From Halorientalis sp. LT38 (lineage in GTDB: Archaea > Halobacteriota > Halobacteria > Halobacteriales > Haloarculaceae), in assembly GCF_037031225.1 (NCBI RefSeq), contig NZ_JAYEZN010000001.1, positions 992,001-1,056,000 on the forward strand: a stretch of 64,000 nt of DNA, read 5' to 3'. Below the pieces are notes generated by a model. The model was not told where the DNA came from. It searched no databases and was given only the letters and a program-made list of their open reading frames with translations. Below are positions 49,073 to 58,347 of this stretch, one piece after another (positions within the stretch are counted from its first letter, which is position 1; every line of letters starts with the position of its first letter). A program made the position numbers and the translations under genes.

Positions 49073-49840
49073 ATGCTCCGGCGTCTGCTGGCGTGGCTCC
49101 CCGGCGCGGCCGACGAGCGCGGCGACGGCCCGGATCCCCAAGCCCGTGCCGACCGGATCCGCGAGATCGGACGCGATCCGCTCCAACACGGCCAGGCGGG
49201 GACCGACGAGGTGCTCGACGCGCTCGAAGACCGCTCTCCGCTCGTCCGCGCGACGGCTGCGGAGATCCTGGGGTCGGTCGAGGTCTACCACGAACTCGTC
49301 CCGGCCGACCCGCTGATCGGCCGGCTGGACGACCCGGACCGCGAGGTTCGCCTCGCGGCCGCGCGGGCGCTGACGATCACGACCGACGCGACGGCGGTCG
49401 ACGACGTGCTCCCCTACGCGCTCGACGACGATCCCGGCGTCCGGGCCGCGGGCGCGGTCGGGCTCTACCACGCCCTGACTCGGGTCACCTACGAGTTCAC
49501 GCCCGCCCAGGTCGAAGCGCTGCTGGACTCAGTCGCGGCCGCGGGCGAGTCCAGGGGATCGAACCCCGAGGACGCCGACCTGGGCCGCGAGTACCTCCTG
49601 GCGACCCTCGACCGCGGCGCGGCCCCGCAGGACCTGACCGATCTGGACGCCGAACGGACGGCGACGCTCGTGGCCGCGCTCGACGACGAGTCGGCAGCGG
49701 TCAGAGCGCAGGCGGCGACGCTGCTCGGCCTGGTCGAGAACGATGCGGCGCGGCAGGCGCTTCGCGACGCGCGTGAGAACGACCCTGACGAGCGGGTCAG
49801 AGACGCGGCCGCGGACGGTCTGCGAAACGATACCGGCTGA
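49073..49840 (+). CDS. HEAT-repeat protein
   Basis: 255 residues from the ATG at 49073; the frame is open further upstream into non-conserved sequence. After a basic N-terminus (MLRRLLAWLPGAADER) there are about six HEAT/PBS-lyase-like repeats of ~30 residues: EVLDALEDRSPLVRATAAEI, PLIGRLDDPDREVRLAAARA, DVLPYALDDDPGVRAAGAVG, TLVAALDDESAAVRAQAATL, ALRDARENDPDERVRDAAAD. No catalytic motif. Such repeats bind other proteins; the partner is unknown. It is divergent from topA and followed by the displaced gatB tail and the structured repeat. Confidence 0.8.
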   Translation: MLRRLLAWLPGAADERGDGPDPQARADRIREIGRDPLQHGQAGTDEVLDALEDRSPLVRATAAEILGSVEVYHELVPADPLIGRLDDPDREVRLAAARALTITTDATAVDDVLPYALDDDPGVRAAGAVGLYHALTRVTYEFTPAQVEALLDSVAAAGESRGSNPEDADLGREYLLATLDRGAAPQDLTDLDAERTATLVAALDDESAAVRAQAATLLGLVENDAARQALRDARENDPDERVRDAAADGLRNDTG

Positions 49841-49846
49841 GAACGA

Positions 49847-49883
49847 CTAGTCGTCCAGTTCCGCCCGCAGCAACTGGTTCACG
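49847..49883 (-). repeat. displaced copy of the gatB 3' end (VNQLLRAELDD-stop)
   Basis: On the minus strand the frame reads KVVVNQLLRAELDD then TAG. The true gatB ends VNQLLREALEE then TAG (50036-50071). The 13-nt core CAACTGGTTCACG occurs in both copies, 189 bases apart. The structured repeat (49885-49999) lies between. It has no gene body of its own. Confidence 0.85.
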
Positions 49884-49884
49884 A

Positions 49885-49999
49885 CCACCTTTTTCTCCTC
49901 GGGTCGCCGACGGCGACCCCTCTCTGCTCACGGGCCGCGGAGCGGCCCGTTCGCATGGTATGAGGGAGCGGAGCTCCCTCACTAGTCGAAAAACGTGGG
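49885..49999 (-). repeat. structured intergenic repeat, copy 2 (~115 bp, three hairpins)
   Basis: Inverse orientation to copy 1 (26561-26676). Stems: 49961-49981 (9 bp, TGAGGGAGC/GCTCCCTCA), 49930-49950 (9 bp, ACGGGCCGC/GCGGCCCGT) and 49901-49919 (8 bp, GGGTCGCC/GGCGACCC). Linkers identical to copy 1 are TACCATGCGA between the first two stems and GAGCAGA after the second. Ends are a T-tract and an A-tract (CCACCTTTTT at 49885, AAAAACGTGGG to 49999). Stem differences from copy 1 are paired, keeping the hairpins. It sits just 3' of gatB. Confidence 0.85.
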
Positions 50000-50035
50000 C
50001 GAAAAAGCGCTCGCTCCCACTGGTCGCTCGCGGTG

Positions 50036-51553
50036 CTATTCCTCTAGCGCTTCCCGCAACAACTGGTTCACGTCGCCGGGGTCGGCGCTCCCGCCGGTCT
50101 TCTGCATCACCTGGCCGACGAGGAAGTTGATCGCGCCGTCGTCGCCGCCGTGGTAGTCCTCGACGGCGCCGGGGTTCTCCTCGATCGCTTCGGTGACCGC
50201 GTCGGCGACCTCGTCGCCGCTGGTCTTGCCCAGGTCCTCCGCCTCGACGACGGTATCGGGGTCTTTGCCGTCGTCGAGCATCGACCGGAGGACGGTCTCG
50301 CGGGCGTTCTTGGCCGTGATCTCGTCCTCGGCGACGAGTTCGACGAGACGCGTCACCTCGTCCAGGCGGTCGTCGATTTCCGTGATCTCCATGTCGCGGT
50401 AGTTGAGTTCGCCGAGCAGGTTGTCCGCGACCCAGGTCGCCGCGAGGTCGGGGTCGTACTCCCCGGCGAGGTCCTCGAAGAAGTCCGCGACCTGTTTGGT
50501 GCTGGTGAGCTTCGAGGCCGCCTCGTCGCTGAGGCCGTACTCGTCGGCGAAGCGCTCGCGGCGAGCGTCGGGCAGTTCCGGGATCGCGATCTGCTCCTTC
50601 CAGTCGGCCACCTGCAGCGGGGGCAGGTCGGCCTCCCGGAAGTAGCGGTAATCTTTCTCTTCTTCCTTCGAGCGCATCGAGACCGTGTTACCGTGGGTCT
50701 CGTTGAAGTGACGGGTCTCCTGCTCGACGGCGCGGCCGGACTCGACGAGTTTCTTCTGGCGCGAGCGCTCGAAGGAGAGGGCCTTCTCCGCGCCCTTGTG
50801 GCTGGAGATGTTCTTGACCTCCGTGCGGTTCGCGTCCGCAAGGACTGTATCGTCGATCTCGCCGTCGCCGTCGACCTCATCGGCGGGGACCAGCGAGAGG
50901 TTGGCGTCGATGCGCAGCGAGCCGTCGCGGCTGGGGTCGAAGACGCCCAGGTACTCGAGGACCTCCTCGAGTTTCTCGAGGAAGGAGCGGACCTCCGCGG
51001 GCTCGCGGAAGTCGGGTTCCGTGACGATCTCCATCAGCGGCGTGCCGGCGCGGTTGTAGTCGATCAGGGTGTAGTCGGCGCGCTCGATGGAGACAGTGCG
51101 GCTCTCCAGGCCCTCCGTGCCCTCTCGGACGTGCTTGATGCTGCCTGGGTCCTCTTCGAGGTGGGCCCGGCGGATGGCGACGGTGCGGCGCTGCCCGTCG
51201 ACAGAGAACTCCAGGTCGCCGTCCTGGCAGATCGGCGCGTCGTACTGGGTGATCTGGAAGTTCTTGGGCAGGTCGGGGTAGTAGTAGTTCTTCCGGTGGA
51301 AGGCGGTCTCCTCGGGGATTTCGGCGTCGATGGCCTTCCCGACTTTGACGGCGGCCTCGACGGCCCCCTCGTTGAGGACCGGCAGGGCGCCGGGGAGGCC
51401 GAGACAGACGGGGCAGGTGTGGGTGTTCGGCTCGTCGTCGCCGTCGGCCGTCGAACAGCCACAGAAGATCTTCGTCGCCGTCTCGAGCTGGACGTGCACC
51501 TCCAGCCCGATCACGGCGACGTGCTCCCCCGTTTCGGCAGCCTGTGCTGTCAT
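50036..51553 (-). CDS. gatB: Asp-tRNA(Asn)/Glu-tRNA(Gln) amidotransferase subunit B
   Basis: 505 residues. GatB holds the kinase-like site activating misacylated Asp-tRNA-Asn or Glu-tRNA-Gln for amidation. N-terminal GLEVHVQLETATKIFCGCST and THTCPVCLGLPGALPVLN carry the zinc-binding Cys. RKNYYYPDLPKNFQITQYDA, RAHLEEDPGS and DYNRAGTPLMEIVTEPDFR follow. The C-terminal ~130 residues form the helical YqeY-like tail domain (NYRDMEITEIDDRLDEVTRL). GatA and GatC are not in the window. The termination region has an extra copy downstream with the structured repeat in between. Confidence 0.94.
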   Translation of the reverse strand: MTAQAAETGEHVAVIGLEVHVQLETATKIFCGCSTADGDDEPNTHTCPVCLGLPGALPVLNEGAVEAAVKVGKAIDAEIPEETAFHRKNYYYPDLPKNFQITQYDAPICQDGDLEFSVDGQRRTVAIRRAHLEEDPGSIKHVREGTEGLESRTVSIERADYTLIDYNRAGTPLMEIVTEPDFREPAEVRSFLEKLEEVLEYLGVFDPSRDGSLRIDANLSLVPADEVDGDGEIDDTVLADANRTEVKNISSHKGAEKALSFERSRQKKLVESGRAVEQETRHFNETHGNTVSMRSKEEEKDYRYFREADLPPLQVADWKEQIAIPELPDARRERFADEYGLSDEAASKLTSTKQVADFFEDLAGEYDPDLAATWVADNLLGELNYRDMEITEIDDRLDEVTRLVELVAEDEITAKNARETVLRSMLDDGKDPDTVVEAEDLGKTSGDEVADAVTEAIEENPGAVEDYHGGDDGAINFLVGQVMQKTGGSADPGDVNQLLREALEE

Positions 51554-51680
51554 TACCCGCGGTTCGAGAGCCGCCGGCTAAAGGCTAACGACCCGCGCGA
51601 GTCCCGCGTCGCCATCCCACACCACCGGCGGCGCCGATCGCGAACACGGCTTTCTTTGCCGTCCTCCGCGTACGTCCGGT

Positions 51681-51992
51681 ATGGCCACCGACACGCTCCG
51701 CCGTCTGGGATACGGCTGGCTGCTCGTCCAGGGAGTCGTCGCCGCCCTCGCACCGAAGACGAGCGTCCGCCTGAACGCCCGTCTGTGGGGCATCGCCTTC
51801 GAGAACACCGGCGAACTGGAGCCCCGTCCGTGGTACGTCCGGTCGGTCCGCGCCGCGGGCGTCGGGATGCTCGCCGCCGGCGGCGTCGGACTCCTGCTCG
51901 AAGATCGGGCCGCCGAGAGCGACGCCGAAGCAGCCGGTGACGTCGACGGCGAGTCCGTCGACCCGATCACGATCGATCCGGACGACGCCTGA
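51681..51992 (+). CDS. small membrane protein of unknown function
   Basis: 103 residues with two probable membrane helices: LGYGWLLVQGVVAALA (~9-24) and VRAAGVGMLAAGGVGLLL (~56-73). A short loop (KTSVRLNARLWGIAFENTGE) lies between them and an acidic tail follows. No family is recognised. It is flanked by gatB (divergent) and a Usp gene (convergent). The codon and residue bias looks normal for a genuine gene. Confidence 0.6.
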   Translation: MATDTLRRLGYGWLLVQGVVAALAPKTSVRLNARLWGIAFENTGELEPRPWYVRSVRAAGVGMLAAGGVGLLLEDRAAESDAEAAGDVDGESVDPITIDPDDA

Positions 51993-52016
51993 CCGCGACG
52001 TCGCGAGTTCGGTCGG

Positions 52017-52754
52017 TCAGTCGTCGCCGTCTTCGGTGTCGTCACCGTCGTCACCGGCGGCTCCCTTCGGGCGGACGACGAGGACCGCGCCGAGCGACGC
52101 CTCGGCGACCCGTTCTTCGAAGTCGCCGAAGACCAGTTCCCGCCAGTCGGTCGCTCGCTCCCCGAGGACGGTGGCGTCGGTCCCGGCGGCCAGTTCGCCG
52201 ATGGTCCGGACCGGCCGGTCGGTCTCGATCCGCTCGGCGTCGATCCGATCGGGGTCGACGCCGCCGGCCTCCATCGCCGTGCGTGCCCGGTCGAGTAGAT
52301 TGAGCGTGTCTTCGTCCCCGCCGTCGATCTCCCGGAGGCGGACGTCGATGTCGCGTCCGGCGACCAGCGCCGCGACGGTCTCGCCGATCCGCTCGGCGGC
52401 GACGGCGCCGTGGAGCGCGACCAGCAGGTCCGTCGCGTCCATCGACGGGTTCAGGTGGACGACCACGTCGGCCTTGGTCTCGGCCGCCACCCGATCGAAG
52501 GTCTGTTCGCTGTCGTGCGTGAAGACGAGCCGCGTCGTCACGTCGGCGCCCGCGGTTTCGAGCGCCTCCTCGATGTCGTCGAGTTTGTCCCGCGCCCGGT
52601 CCTCGAAGGAGAGCCGGGCCTGGTCGGGCGAGGTCTGCTCGGGGATGACGTGATACCCCAGCACGGTGACTTTCGCCGGTGCCAGCAGTTCGATGACGCC
52701 CTGCGGAACTGTCTCGCTCTCGAGGAGTTCGACGGGGACGAGTGCGTGAACCAT
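52017..52754 (-). CDS. universal stress protein-like protein (two Usp-like halves)
   Basis: 245 residues. The first ~130 residues follow a Usp/Rossmann-like pattern ([51 protein letters not shown]). The second half (IGETVAALVAGRDIDVRLRE ... GERATDWRELVFGDFEERVA ... GAVLVVRP) repeats a weaker alpha/beta layout. It ends in an acidic tail. The ATP-binding G-2xG-9xG-S/T motif is not obvious, so it may be a non-nucleotide Usp. Its ATG shares a base with the permease stop, so the permease and Usp are translated together. Confidence 0.75.
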   Translation of the reverse strand: MVHALVPVELLESETVPQGVIELLAPAKVTVLGYHVIPEQTSPDQARLSFEDRARDKLDDIEEALETAGADVTTRLVFTHDSEQTFDRVAAETKADVVVHLNPSMDATDLLVALHGAVAAERIGETVAALVAGRDIDVRLREIDGGDEDTLNLLDRARTAMEAGGVDPDRIDAERIETDRPVRTIGELAAGTDATVLGERATDWRELVFGDFEERVAEASLGAVLVVRPKGAAGDDGDDTEDGDD

Positions 52755-54181
52755 CAGAGGACACCTCGTAACTCAACGTCCCTGGCGTAGTAATAGTACC
52801 ACCCGGCCGCGACCACCATCAATCCGAGGCCGACGATCTGCGAGAGCCGTTGCATCAGCAGGATCAGCGCGAAACTCGCGAGCGCACCCAGGATCGGCAC
52901 GACCGGATACCCAGGGACGCGGAAGTCGGGGTCGTACCAATCCGGTTCGTCACGCCGGAGCGCGAGCAGGGCCACGCACATCAGCCCGTACATCACGAGG
53001 TGGAGGAAGGAGGCGACCTCCGCGAGCACCTCCACTTCGCCGCTCGCGACGAGGACGACCACGGGGACGCCGGCGAGCAACAGTGCGACGTGCGGCGTGC
53101 CGTACCGGAGGTTGACGACGCCGGCCTTGCGGGGAAAGAGAGCGTCGCGGCTCAGCGCGAAGATGGCCCGCGAGGAGCTCATGATCGACGCGTTGGCCGA
53201 GGAGATGGTCGCCAGGAGTCCCGCGACCAGGATGGCGACGGCGCCGGGCGCGCCGAGGAGGTTCCGCGCCACCTCGACCATCGCCGTCTCGCCGAAGCCG
53301 GCGAGACGCTGGCTCTCGAAGGCGCTGGTGGCGACGAACACCGTCGCGACGTAGAACACGCCGACGATCACCACCGAGCCGACCATCGCCAGCGGGAGGT
53401 TTCGGCTCGGCTCCTCGATCTCGCCCGCCACCGTCGCGACCTGCGCGAAGCCGAGGTAGGAGGTGAACACGAGCGCCGCGGTCGTGAAGATCGGCAAGGG
53501 CCCGAACGGGGCGAACGCCTCCGGCGTGCTGACGCGACCGAAGACGCCGAGCGCGTCGAGGCCGCCGTAGCTCAGAAAGAGCGTCAGGATCACGAGCAAG
53601 AGACCGACGACGCCGTTCTGGAGCTTCGCGGTGTTCTCGGTCCCGGTCATCGACAGCGCAGTGAGGAAGACGCCGAACAGGAGGCCGGACGCGATCACGG
53701 GGTCGAAGCCGATGGCCACGCCGACCTCCGAGAGGACCGCCGCGACGTAGCTGCCGAAGCCGACCAGGTAAAAGGCAGAGGCGAAGACGAGGCCGAGCCA
53801 CAGGGAGATACCGACGACGGTTCCGGCGAGCGTCCCCAGCCCGCGCGAGATGAAGTAGTACCCGCCGCCGCTGCGGGGCATCGCCGTCGCGAGTTCGGCG
53901 GTCGGAATCGCGACCAGGAGCGCGACGACCGCGCCGATGGCGAACGAAGCGGCCGCCGCCGGTCCGGCCTCCCCCGCGGCGATTCCCGGGAAGACGAAGA
54001 TACCCGCGCCGATCATCGTCCCGATACCGATGGAGAGCGCGCCCGACAGCGACAGGGTCCGCTCGAGTTCGACGCCGTCGGCCTCGTCGACCGACGGATC
54101 GCCGTCCGAGACCGGTGCGGTCGGCTCCGGGGTCTCGCCGCCACGATTGACCCCGCCCGGCGGCTCCGGCTCCGTGGACAT
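52754..54181 (-). CDS. APC-family amino acid permease
   Basis: 475 residues. After a hydrophilic N-terminal ~45 residues, 12 hydrophobic segments follow. APC signature: [20 protein letters not shown], then [58 protein letters not shown] ([10 protein letters not shown]) and [20 protein letters not shown]. Substrate class is amino acids or related amines; not more specific. It is coupled to the downstream Usp gene by a one-base overlap. The other permease in the window (43.3 kb) carries Usp domains fused to it. Confidence 0.9.
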   Translation of the reverse strand: MSTEPEPPGGVNRGGETPEPTAPVSDGDPSVDEADGVELERTLSLSGALSIGIGTMIGAGIFVFPGIAAGEAGPAAAASFAIGAVVALLVAIPTAELATAMPRSGGGYYFISRGLGTLAGTVVGISLWLGLVFASAFYLVGFGSYVAAVLSEVGVAIGFDPVIASGLLFGVFLTALSMTGTENTAKLQNGVVGLLLVILTLFLSYGGLDALGVFGRVSTPEAFAPFGPLPIFTTAALVFTSYLGFAQVATVAGEIEEPSRNLPLAMVGSVVIVGVFYVATVFVATSAFESQRLAGFGETAMVEVARNLLGAPGAVAILVAGLLATISSANASIMSSSRAIFALSRDALFPRKAGVVNLRYGTPHVALLLAGVPVVVLVASGEVEVLAEVASFLHLVMYGLMCVALLALRRDEPDWYDPDFRVPGYPVVPILGALASFALILLMQRLSQIVGLGLMVVAAGWYYYYARDVELRGVL

Positions 54182-54279
54182 GTCATCGAGTACAGAGTGA
54201 ACGCCCTAATGTCTGGGGGAAATTCCCACCGGGCGGGCACAACGGCGTGTCGGCAGGCTCTAGACTAATGGCCGGTGGA

Positions 54280-54298
54280 GCGGGGTGGCGAACCCCGC
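54280..54298. repeat. 7-bp hairpin GCGGGGT-GGCGA-ACCCCGC
   Basis: A perfect stem in the 221-base divergent gap between the permease and the coiled-coil gene. It is not adjacent to either start. Function unknown. Confidence 0.4.
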
Positions 54299-54368
54299 CA
54301 GCGTCAGGTCATGTACTGGCCGGTTTTCCCGGACCGGATCCTATCAGAAAGGATGTGAATGTCTGACG

Positions 54369-54379
54369 TAACTTTATGG
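54369..54379 (+). promoter_or_regulatory. TATA-like box of the smc operon
   Basis: TAACTTTATGG, 24-34 nt before the ATG at 54403. It is the only good TATA candidate ahead of the coiled-coil/smc/scpA run. Confidence 0.5.
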
Positions 54380-54402
54380 CGTCAGGGGCGGGTTTGCTTG
54401 GT

Positions 54403-54729
54403 ATGGCGAGCGGCAACCGCGTCGAGGAACTCGAATCGCGCGTCAAAGAACTGGAAGCGACGGTCGACGGGCTGACGGACGAACTCGTCGAGTGCAAGGT
54501 TCGCATCCGCGAACTGGAGAACGTCGTCGACGACCAGGTCGGCCTGGACACCATCGACGGCAGCGGCGTCGGCTCGTCGACCCCGCCCCGGGAGCGCGAG
54601 GCCGACTCGGAGTCCGAAGCCGACGCCGAGCGCGCTCAGCCCGCCGAGCCGGCCGAAGCGCCTAAATCGGAGGCCCCCGAGGCAGAAGACGACGCGGAGT
54701 CCGAATCCAGCGACATCATCATCGCCTGA
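54403..54729 (+). CDS. small coiled-coil protein upstream of smc (DUF7518-like)
   Basis: 108 residues from the ATG at 54403 (MASGNRVEELESRVKELEAT); an upstream ATG at 54376 falls in the TATA region. The first ~50 residues are a single regular coiled coil with Leu/Val heptads (VDGLTDELVECKVRIRELEN). The rest is an acidic, Pro/Glu/Ala-rich disordered tail ending DIIIA. It resembles the haloarchaeal proteins named DUF7518, encoded before smc. It is 24 bases upstream of smc and almost surely co-transcribed. A role with SMC is plausible but unproven. Confidence 0.7.
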   Translation: MASGNRVEELESRVKELEATVDGLTDELVECKVRIRELENVVDDQVGLDTIDGSGVGSSTPPREREADSESEADAERAQPAEPAEAPKSEAPEAEDDAESESSDIIIA

Positions 54730-54753
54730 CGGGCTCCGGCAACGAGCACCCCC

Positions 54754-57700
54754 ATGCACATCAAAGAGCTCGTCCTCGACAATTTCAAGAGTTTCGGCCG
54801 GAAGACCCGAATCCCGTTTTACGAGGATTTCACTACCGTGAGCGGCCCGAACGGCTCGGGCAAGTCGAACATCATCGACTCGATCCTGTTCGCGCTCGGA
54901 CTCGCCCGCACCTCGGGCATCCGGGCCGAGAAGCTGACCGACCTCATTTACAACCCCGGTCACCACGACGGCGATCGCGAGAGCGACGAGGAACGCGAGG
55001 CCAGCGTCGAGGTCATCCTCGACAACGCCGACGGGACCCTGGAACGGGGGACCGTCGTCAACGCCGCCGGCACCGAAGACGTGGGCGACTGCGAGGAGAT
55101 TTCCATCAAGCGCCGCGTCAAGGAGACCGAGGACAACTACTACTCGTATTACTACATCAACGGCCGCTCGGTCAACCTCTCGGACATCCAGGACCTGCTC
55201 GCGCAGGCCGGCGTCACCCCCGAGGGCTACAACGTCGTCATGCAGGGCGACGTGACCGAGATCATCAACATGACCCCGGGCGCGCGCCGCGAGATCATCG
55301 ACGAGATCGCGGGCGTCGCCCAGTTCGACGCCAAGAAGGAGGACGCCTTCGAGGAGCTGGAAGTCGTCGAGGAACGCATCGAGGAGGCCCAGCTCCGCAT
55401 CGACGAGAAGCGGGACCGCCTCGAACAACTGGAAGACGAGCGCGAGACCGCCCTCGAGTACCAGGACCTCCGGGACGAGAAACAGGAGTACGAGTCCTTC
55501 CGGAAAGCCGCCGAGCTCGAGGACAAGCGCAGCGAACTCGAGGCCGTCCGCGAGGAGATCGAAGAACTGGAGGGCGAACTCGACGACCTCCAGCGCGAAC
55601 TCGACGAGCGCCAGGGGACGGTCCTCCGCCTGGAGGAGGACCTCGAGGACCTCAACGCCGAGATCGAGCGCAAGGGCGAGGACGAGCAGTTGCGGATCAA
55701 ACGCGAGATCGAGGAGGTCAAAGGCGAGATCTCCCGGCTCGAAGACGCCGTCGCGAGCGCCGAGGAGAAAATCGAGGACGCAGAAAACGAGCGCCGCCAG
55801 GCGTTCGTCCAGATCGACCGGAAACAGGAGTCGATCGACGAGCTCGAGAGCGACATCCGCGAGACGAAAGTCGCCAAGTCGGGCGTCAAGGCCGACATCC
55901 AGGAGAAGGAGGGCGAACTCGAGGACCTCCAGGAGCGCATCGACGAGGTCGGCGAGGAGTTCGAGGAGGTCAAGGCCGAACTCGACGAGAAGCGCGCAGC
56001 CATCGAGGGCAAAAAGAGCGAGAAAAACGACCTCCAGCGCGAGCAGGACCGCCTGCTCGACGAGGCGCGCCGACGCTCGAACCAGCAGCGCGAGAAGGAG
56101 GAGGCCATCGAGGAGGCCGAAGCCCGCCTCCCCGAGATCCAGGCCGAGATCTCCGATCTGGAGACCGAACTGGAGAAGGCCGAACAGAACCAGACGACCA
56201 TCGCGGGCGTCGTCGAGGACCTCAAGGCCGAGAAACGCGAACTGCAGTCTGACTTGGACGAGATCGAGGACGAGATCTCGGCCAAACAGCAGGAGTACGC
56301 CGAACTCGAGGCGAAGGCGGGCCAGGACGGCGACTCCTCCTACGGCCGGGCGGTGACGACGATCCTGAACGGCGGGATGGACGGCGTCCACGGCACGGTC
56401 GGCCAGCTGGGCGGCGTCGACCCCGAGTACGCGACTGCCTGTGAGACCGCCGCGGGCGGTCGGCTCGCCCACGTCGTCGTCGACGACGACGGCATCGGCC
56501 AGCAGTGCATCGAGTACCTCAAGTCGCGCAACGCGGGGCGGGCGACCTTCCTGCCCATCACGAAGATGAGCCAGCGCTCGCTGCCGAGCCTGCCGAGCCA
56601 CGACGGCGTGGTGGACTTCGCGTACAACCTGGTCGACTTCGACCCCGAGTACGCGGGCATCTTCTCGTACGTGCTGGGCGACACGGTGATCGTCGACGAG
56701 ATGGACACCGCCCGCGACCTGATGGGCAAGTTCCGGATGGTCACGCTGGAGGGCGACCTCGTCGAGAAATCCGGCGCCATGACCGGCGGTTCCTCGAAGG
56801 GGACCCGCTACTCCTTCTCCGGCGGGCAGGGCCAGCTGGAGCGGGTCGCCGCGCGGATCAACGACCTCGAGGACGAGCGGCAGTCGATCCGCTCCGATCT
56901 TCGAGACGTCGAGAACCGGCTCGACGACGCGCGCGACCGCAAGTCCGACGCGACCGATCAGGTCCGCGAGATCGAGAGCGAGATCGAGGATCTGGAGGGC
57001 GAGTACGAGGAGACCGAACAGCGGATCGAGCGCCTGGAGGCCGAGCTGGAGGAGATCGAGGCCGACCGGCAGGAGGTCTCCGACCGGATGGACGAACTCG
57101 AAGGCGAGATCGAGGCCCGCACCGCCGAGATCGAGGAGATCGAAGCCGAGATCGCAGAGCTAGAGAGCGAGATCGAGGACTCCGAACTCCCGAAGCTGAC
57201 GAGTCAGGCCGACGAGGTCCGCGAGGCGATCGACGACCTCGAGGACCGCCGGGACGACCTCGACGCCGACCTCAACGAGCTCCAGCTCGAGAAACAGTAC
57301 GCGGAAGAGGCCATCGAGGAGCTCCACGACGACATCGAGGCCGCCCAGAACCGCAAGGCCGAGCAGGAAGAGCGCATCGAAGAACTCGAGGGGAAGATCG
57401 ACGAGCAGGAGGAACTGCTCGAAGAGAAGGAGGAAGCGGTCGCCGACCTCGAAGAGGAACTCGCGGACCTCAAGGAAGAGCGCCAGGAGCACAAGGACGA
57501 ACTGAAGGCGGCCAAGGAACGCCGCGACGAGCAGCAGTCGAAGGTCACGAGCGTCGAGGACGACCTCGCGGACCTCCGCGAGGACGAGGAGCGCCTCGAC
57601 TGGGAGGTCTCCGAACTCGAGAGCGAGGTCGGGGACTACGACCCCGAGGACGTGCCGGACCACGACGAGGTCGAGGCCGAGATCGAACGCCTCGAAGGCG

Positions 57701-58347
57701 AGATGGAGAAACTCGAACCCGTCAACATGCTCGCCATCGAGGAGTACGACGAGGTGGCCGACGACCTCGAGGACCTGGAGGACAAGAAGGGGACGCTCGT
57801 CGAGGAGGCGGAGGGCATCCGCGAGCGGATCGAGACCTACGAGCAGCGCAAGAAGGCGACCTTCATGGATGCCTACGAGGGCATCAACGAGCAGTTCGAG
57901 GACATCTTCGAGCGCCTCTCGAACGGGACCGGGACGCTGCACCTCGAAAACGAGGAAGACCCCTTCGAGGACGGGCTGACGATGAAGGCCCAGCCCAAGG
58001 ACAAGCCGATCCAGCGGCTGGCGGCGATGTCCGGCGGGGAGAAGTCCCTGACGGCGCTGGCCTTCATCTTCGCCATCCAGCGGTACAACCCGGCGCCGTT
58101 CTACGCGCTGGACGAGGTCGACGCCTTCCTCGACGCCGCCAACGCCGAGATGGTGGGCGAGATGGTCGACGAACTCGCCGGCGAGGCGCAGTTCGTCGTG
58201 GTCTCCCACCGCTCGGCCCTGCTGGAGCGGTCCGAGCGAGCCATCGGCGTCACGATGCAGGAGGACAACGTCTCCGCCGTGACCGGGATCGATCTGAGCG
58301 AGATCGGTGGCGGGGACGGAGATGAAGAGGTGCCAGCGGATGACTAG
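54754..58347 (+). CDS. smc: chromosome segregation protein SMC
   Basis: 1197 residues. Head: N-terminal MHIKELVLDNFKSFGRKTRI with Walker A GPNGSGKSN (~31-39). Two long coiled coils (~165-520 and ~670-1010) flank the hinge (~530-665, starting YGRAVTTILNGGMDGVHGTV, with the VLGDTVIVDEMDTARDL segment). C-terminal head: signature MSGGEKSLTAL (~1092), Walker B FYALDEVDAFLD (~1119) and the D-loop AANAEMVGEMV. All catalytic motifs are intact. SMC works with ScpA in chromosome organisation. The scpA start lies inside the last codons (8-base overlap). Confidence 0.96.
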   Translation: MHIKELVLDNFKSFGRKTRIPFYEDFTTVSGPNGSGKSNIIDSILFALGLARTSGIRAEKLTDLIYNPGHHDGDRESDEEREASVEVILDNADGTLERGTVVNAAGTEDVGDCEEISIKRRVKETEDNYYSYYYINGRSVNLSDIQDLLAQAGVTPEGYNVVMQGDVTEIINMTPGARREIIDEIAGVAQFDAKKEDAFEELEVVEERIEEAQLRIDEKRDRLEQLEDERETALEYQDLRDEKQEYESFRKAAELEDKRSELEAVREEIEELEGELDDLQRELDERQGTVLRLEEDLEDLNAEIERKGEDEQLRIKREIEEVKGEISRLEDAVASAEEKIEDAENERRQAFVQIDRKQESIDELESDIRETKVAKSGVKADIQEKEGELEDLQERIDEVGEEFEEVKAELDEKRAAIEGKKSEKNDLQREQDRLLDEARRRSNQQREKEEAIEEAEARLPEIQAEISDLETELEKAEQNQTTIAGVVEDLKAEKRELQSDLDEIEDEISAKQQEYAELEAKAGQDGDSSYGRAVTTILNGGMDGVHGTVGQLGGVDPEYATACETAAGGRLAHVVVDDDGIGQQCIEYLKSRNAGRATFLPITKMSQRSLPSLPSHDGVVDFAYNLVDFDPEYAGIFSYVLGDTVIVDEMDTARDLMGKFRMVTLEGDLVEKSGAMTGGSSKGTRYSFSGGQGQLERVAARINDLEDERQSIRSDLRDVENRLDDARDRKSDATDQVREIESEIEDLEGEYEETEQRIERLEAELEEIEADRQEVSDRMDELEGEIEARTAEIEEIEAEIAELESEIEDSELPKLTSQADEVREAIDDLEDRRDDLDADLNELQLEKQYAEEAIEELHDDIEAAQNRKAEQEERIEELEGKIDEQEELLEEKEEAVADLEEELADLKEERQEHKDELKAAKERRDEQQSKVTSVEDDLADLREDEERLDWEVSELESEVGDYDPEDVPDHDEVEAEIERLEGEMEKLEPVNMLAIEEYDEVADDLEDLEDKKGTLVEEAEGIRERIETYEQRKKATFMDAYEGINEQFEDIFERLSNGTGTLHLENEEDPFEDGLTMKAQPKDKPIQRLAAMSGGEKSLTALAFIFAIQRYNPAPFYALDEVDAFLDAANAEMVGEMVDELAGEAQFVVVSHRSALLERSERAIGVTMQEDNVSAVTGIDLSEIGGGDGDEEVPADD

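Noticed and set aside
49797-49982. Short minus-strand frame over the structured repeat (RELRSLIPCERA...)
   Set aside because: The same peptide-like pattern occurs over the other copy because the DNA element is shared. Paired stem changes fit structure, not coding.
54382-56601. 739-residue minus-strand frame opposite smc
   Set aside because: Antisense of the Glu/Lys/Leu-rich coiled coil gives a Leu/Val/Asp/Phe-rich pseudo-protein with no domain; the smc reading is unambiguous.
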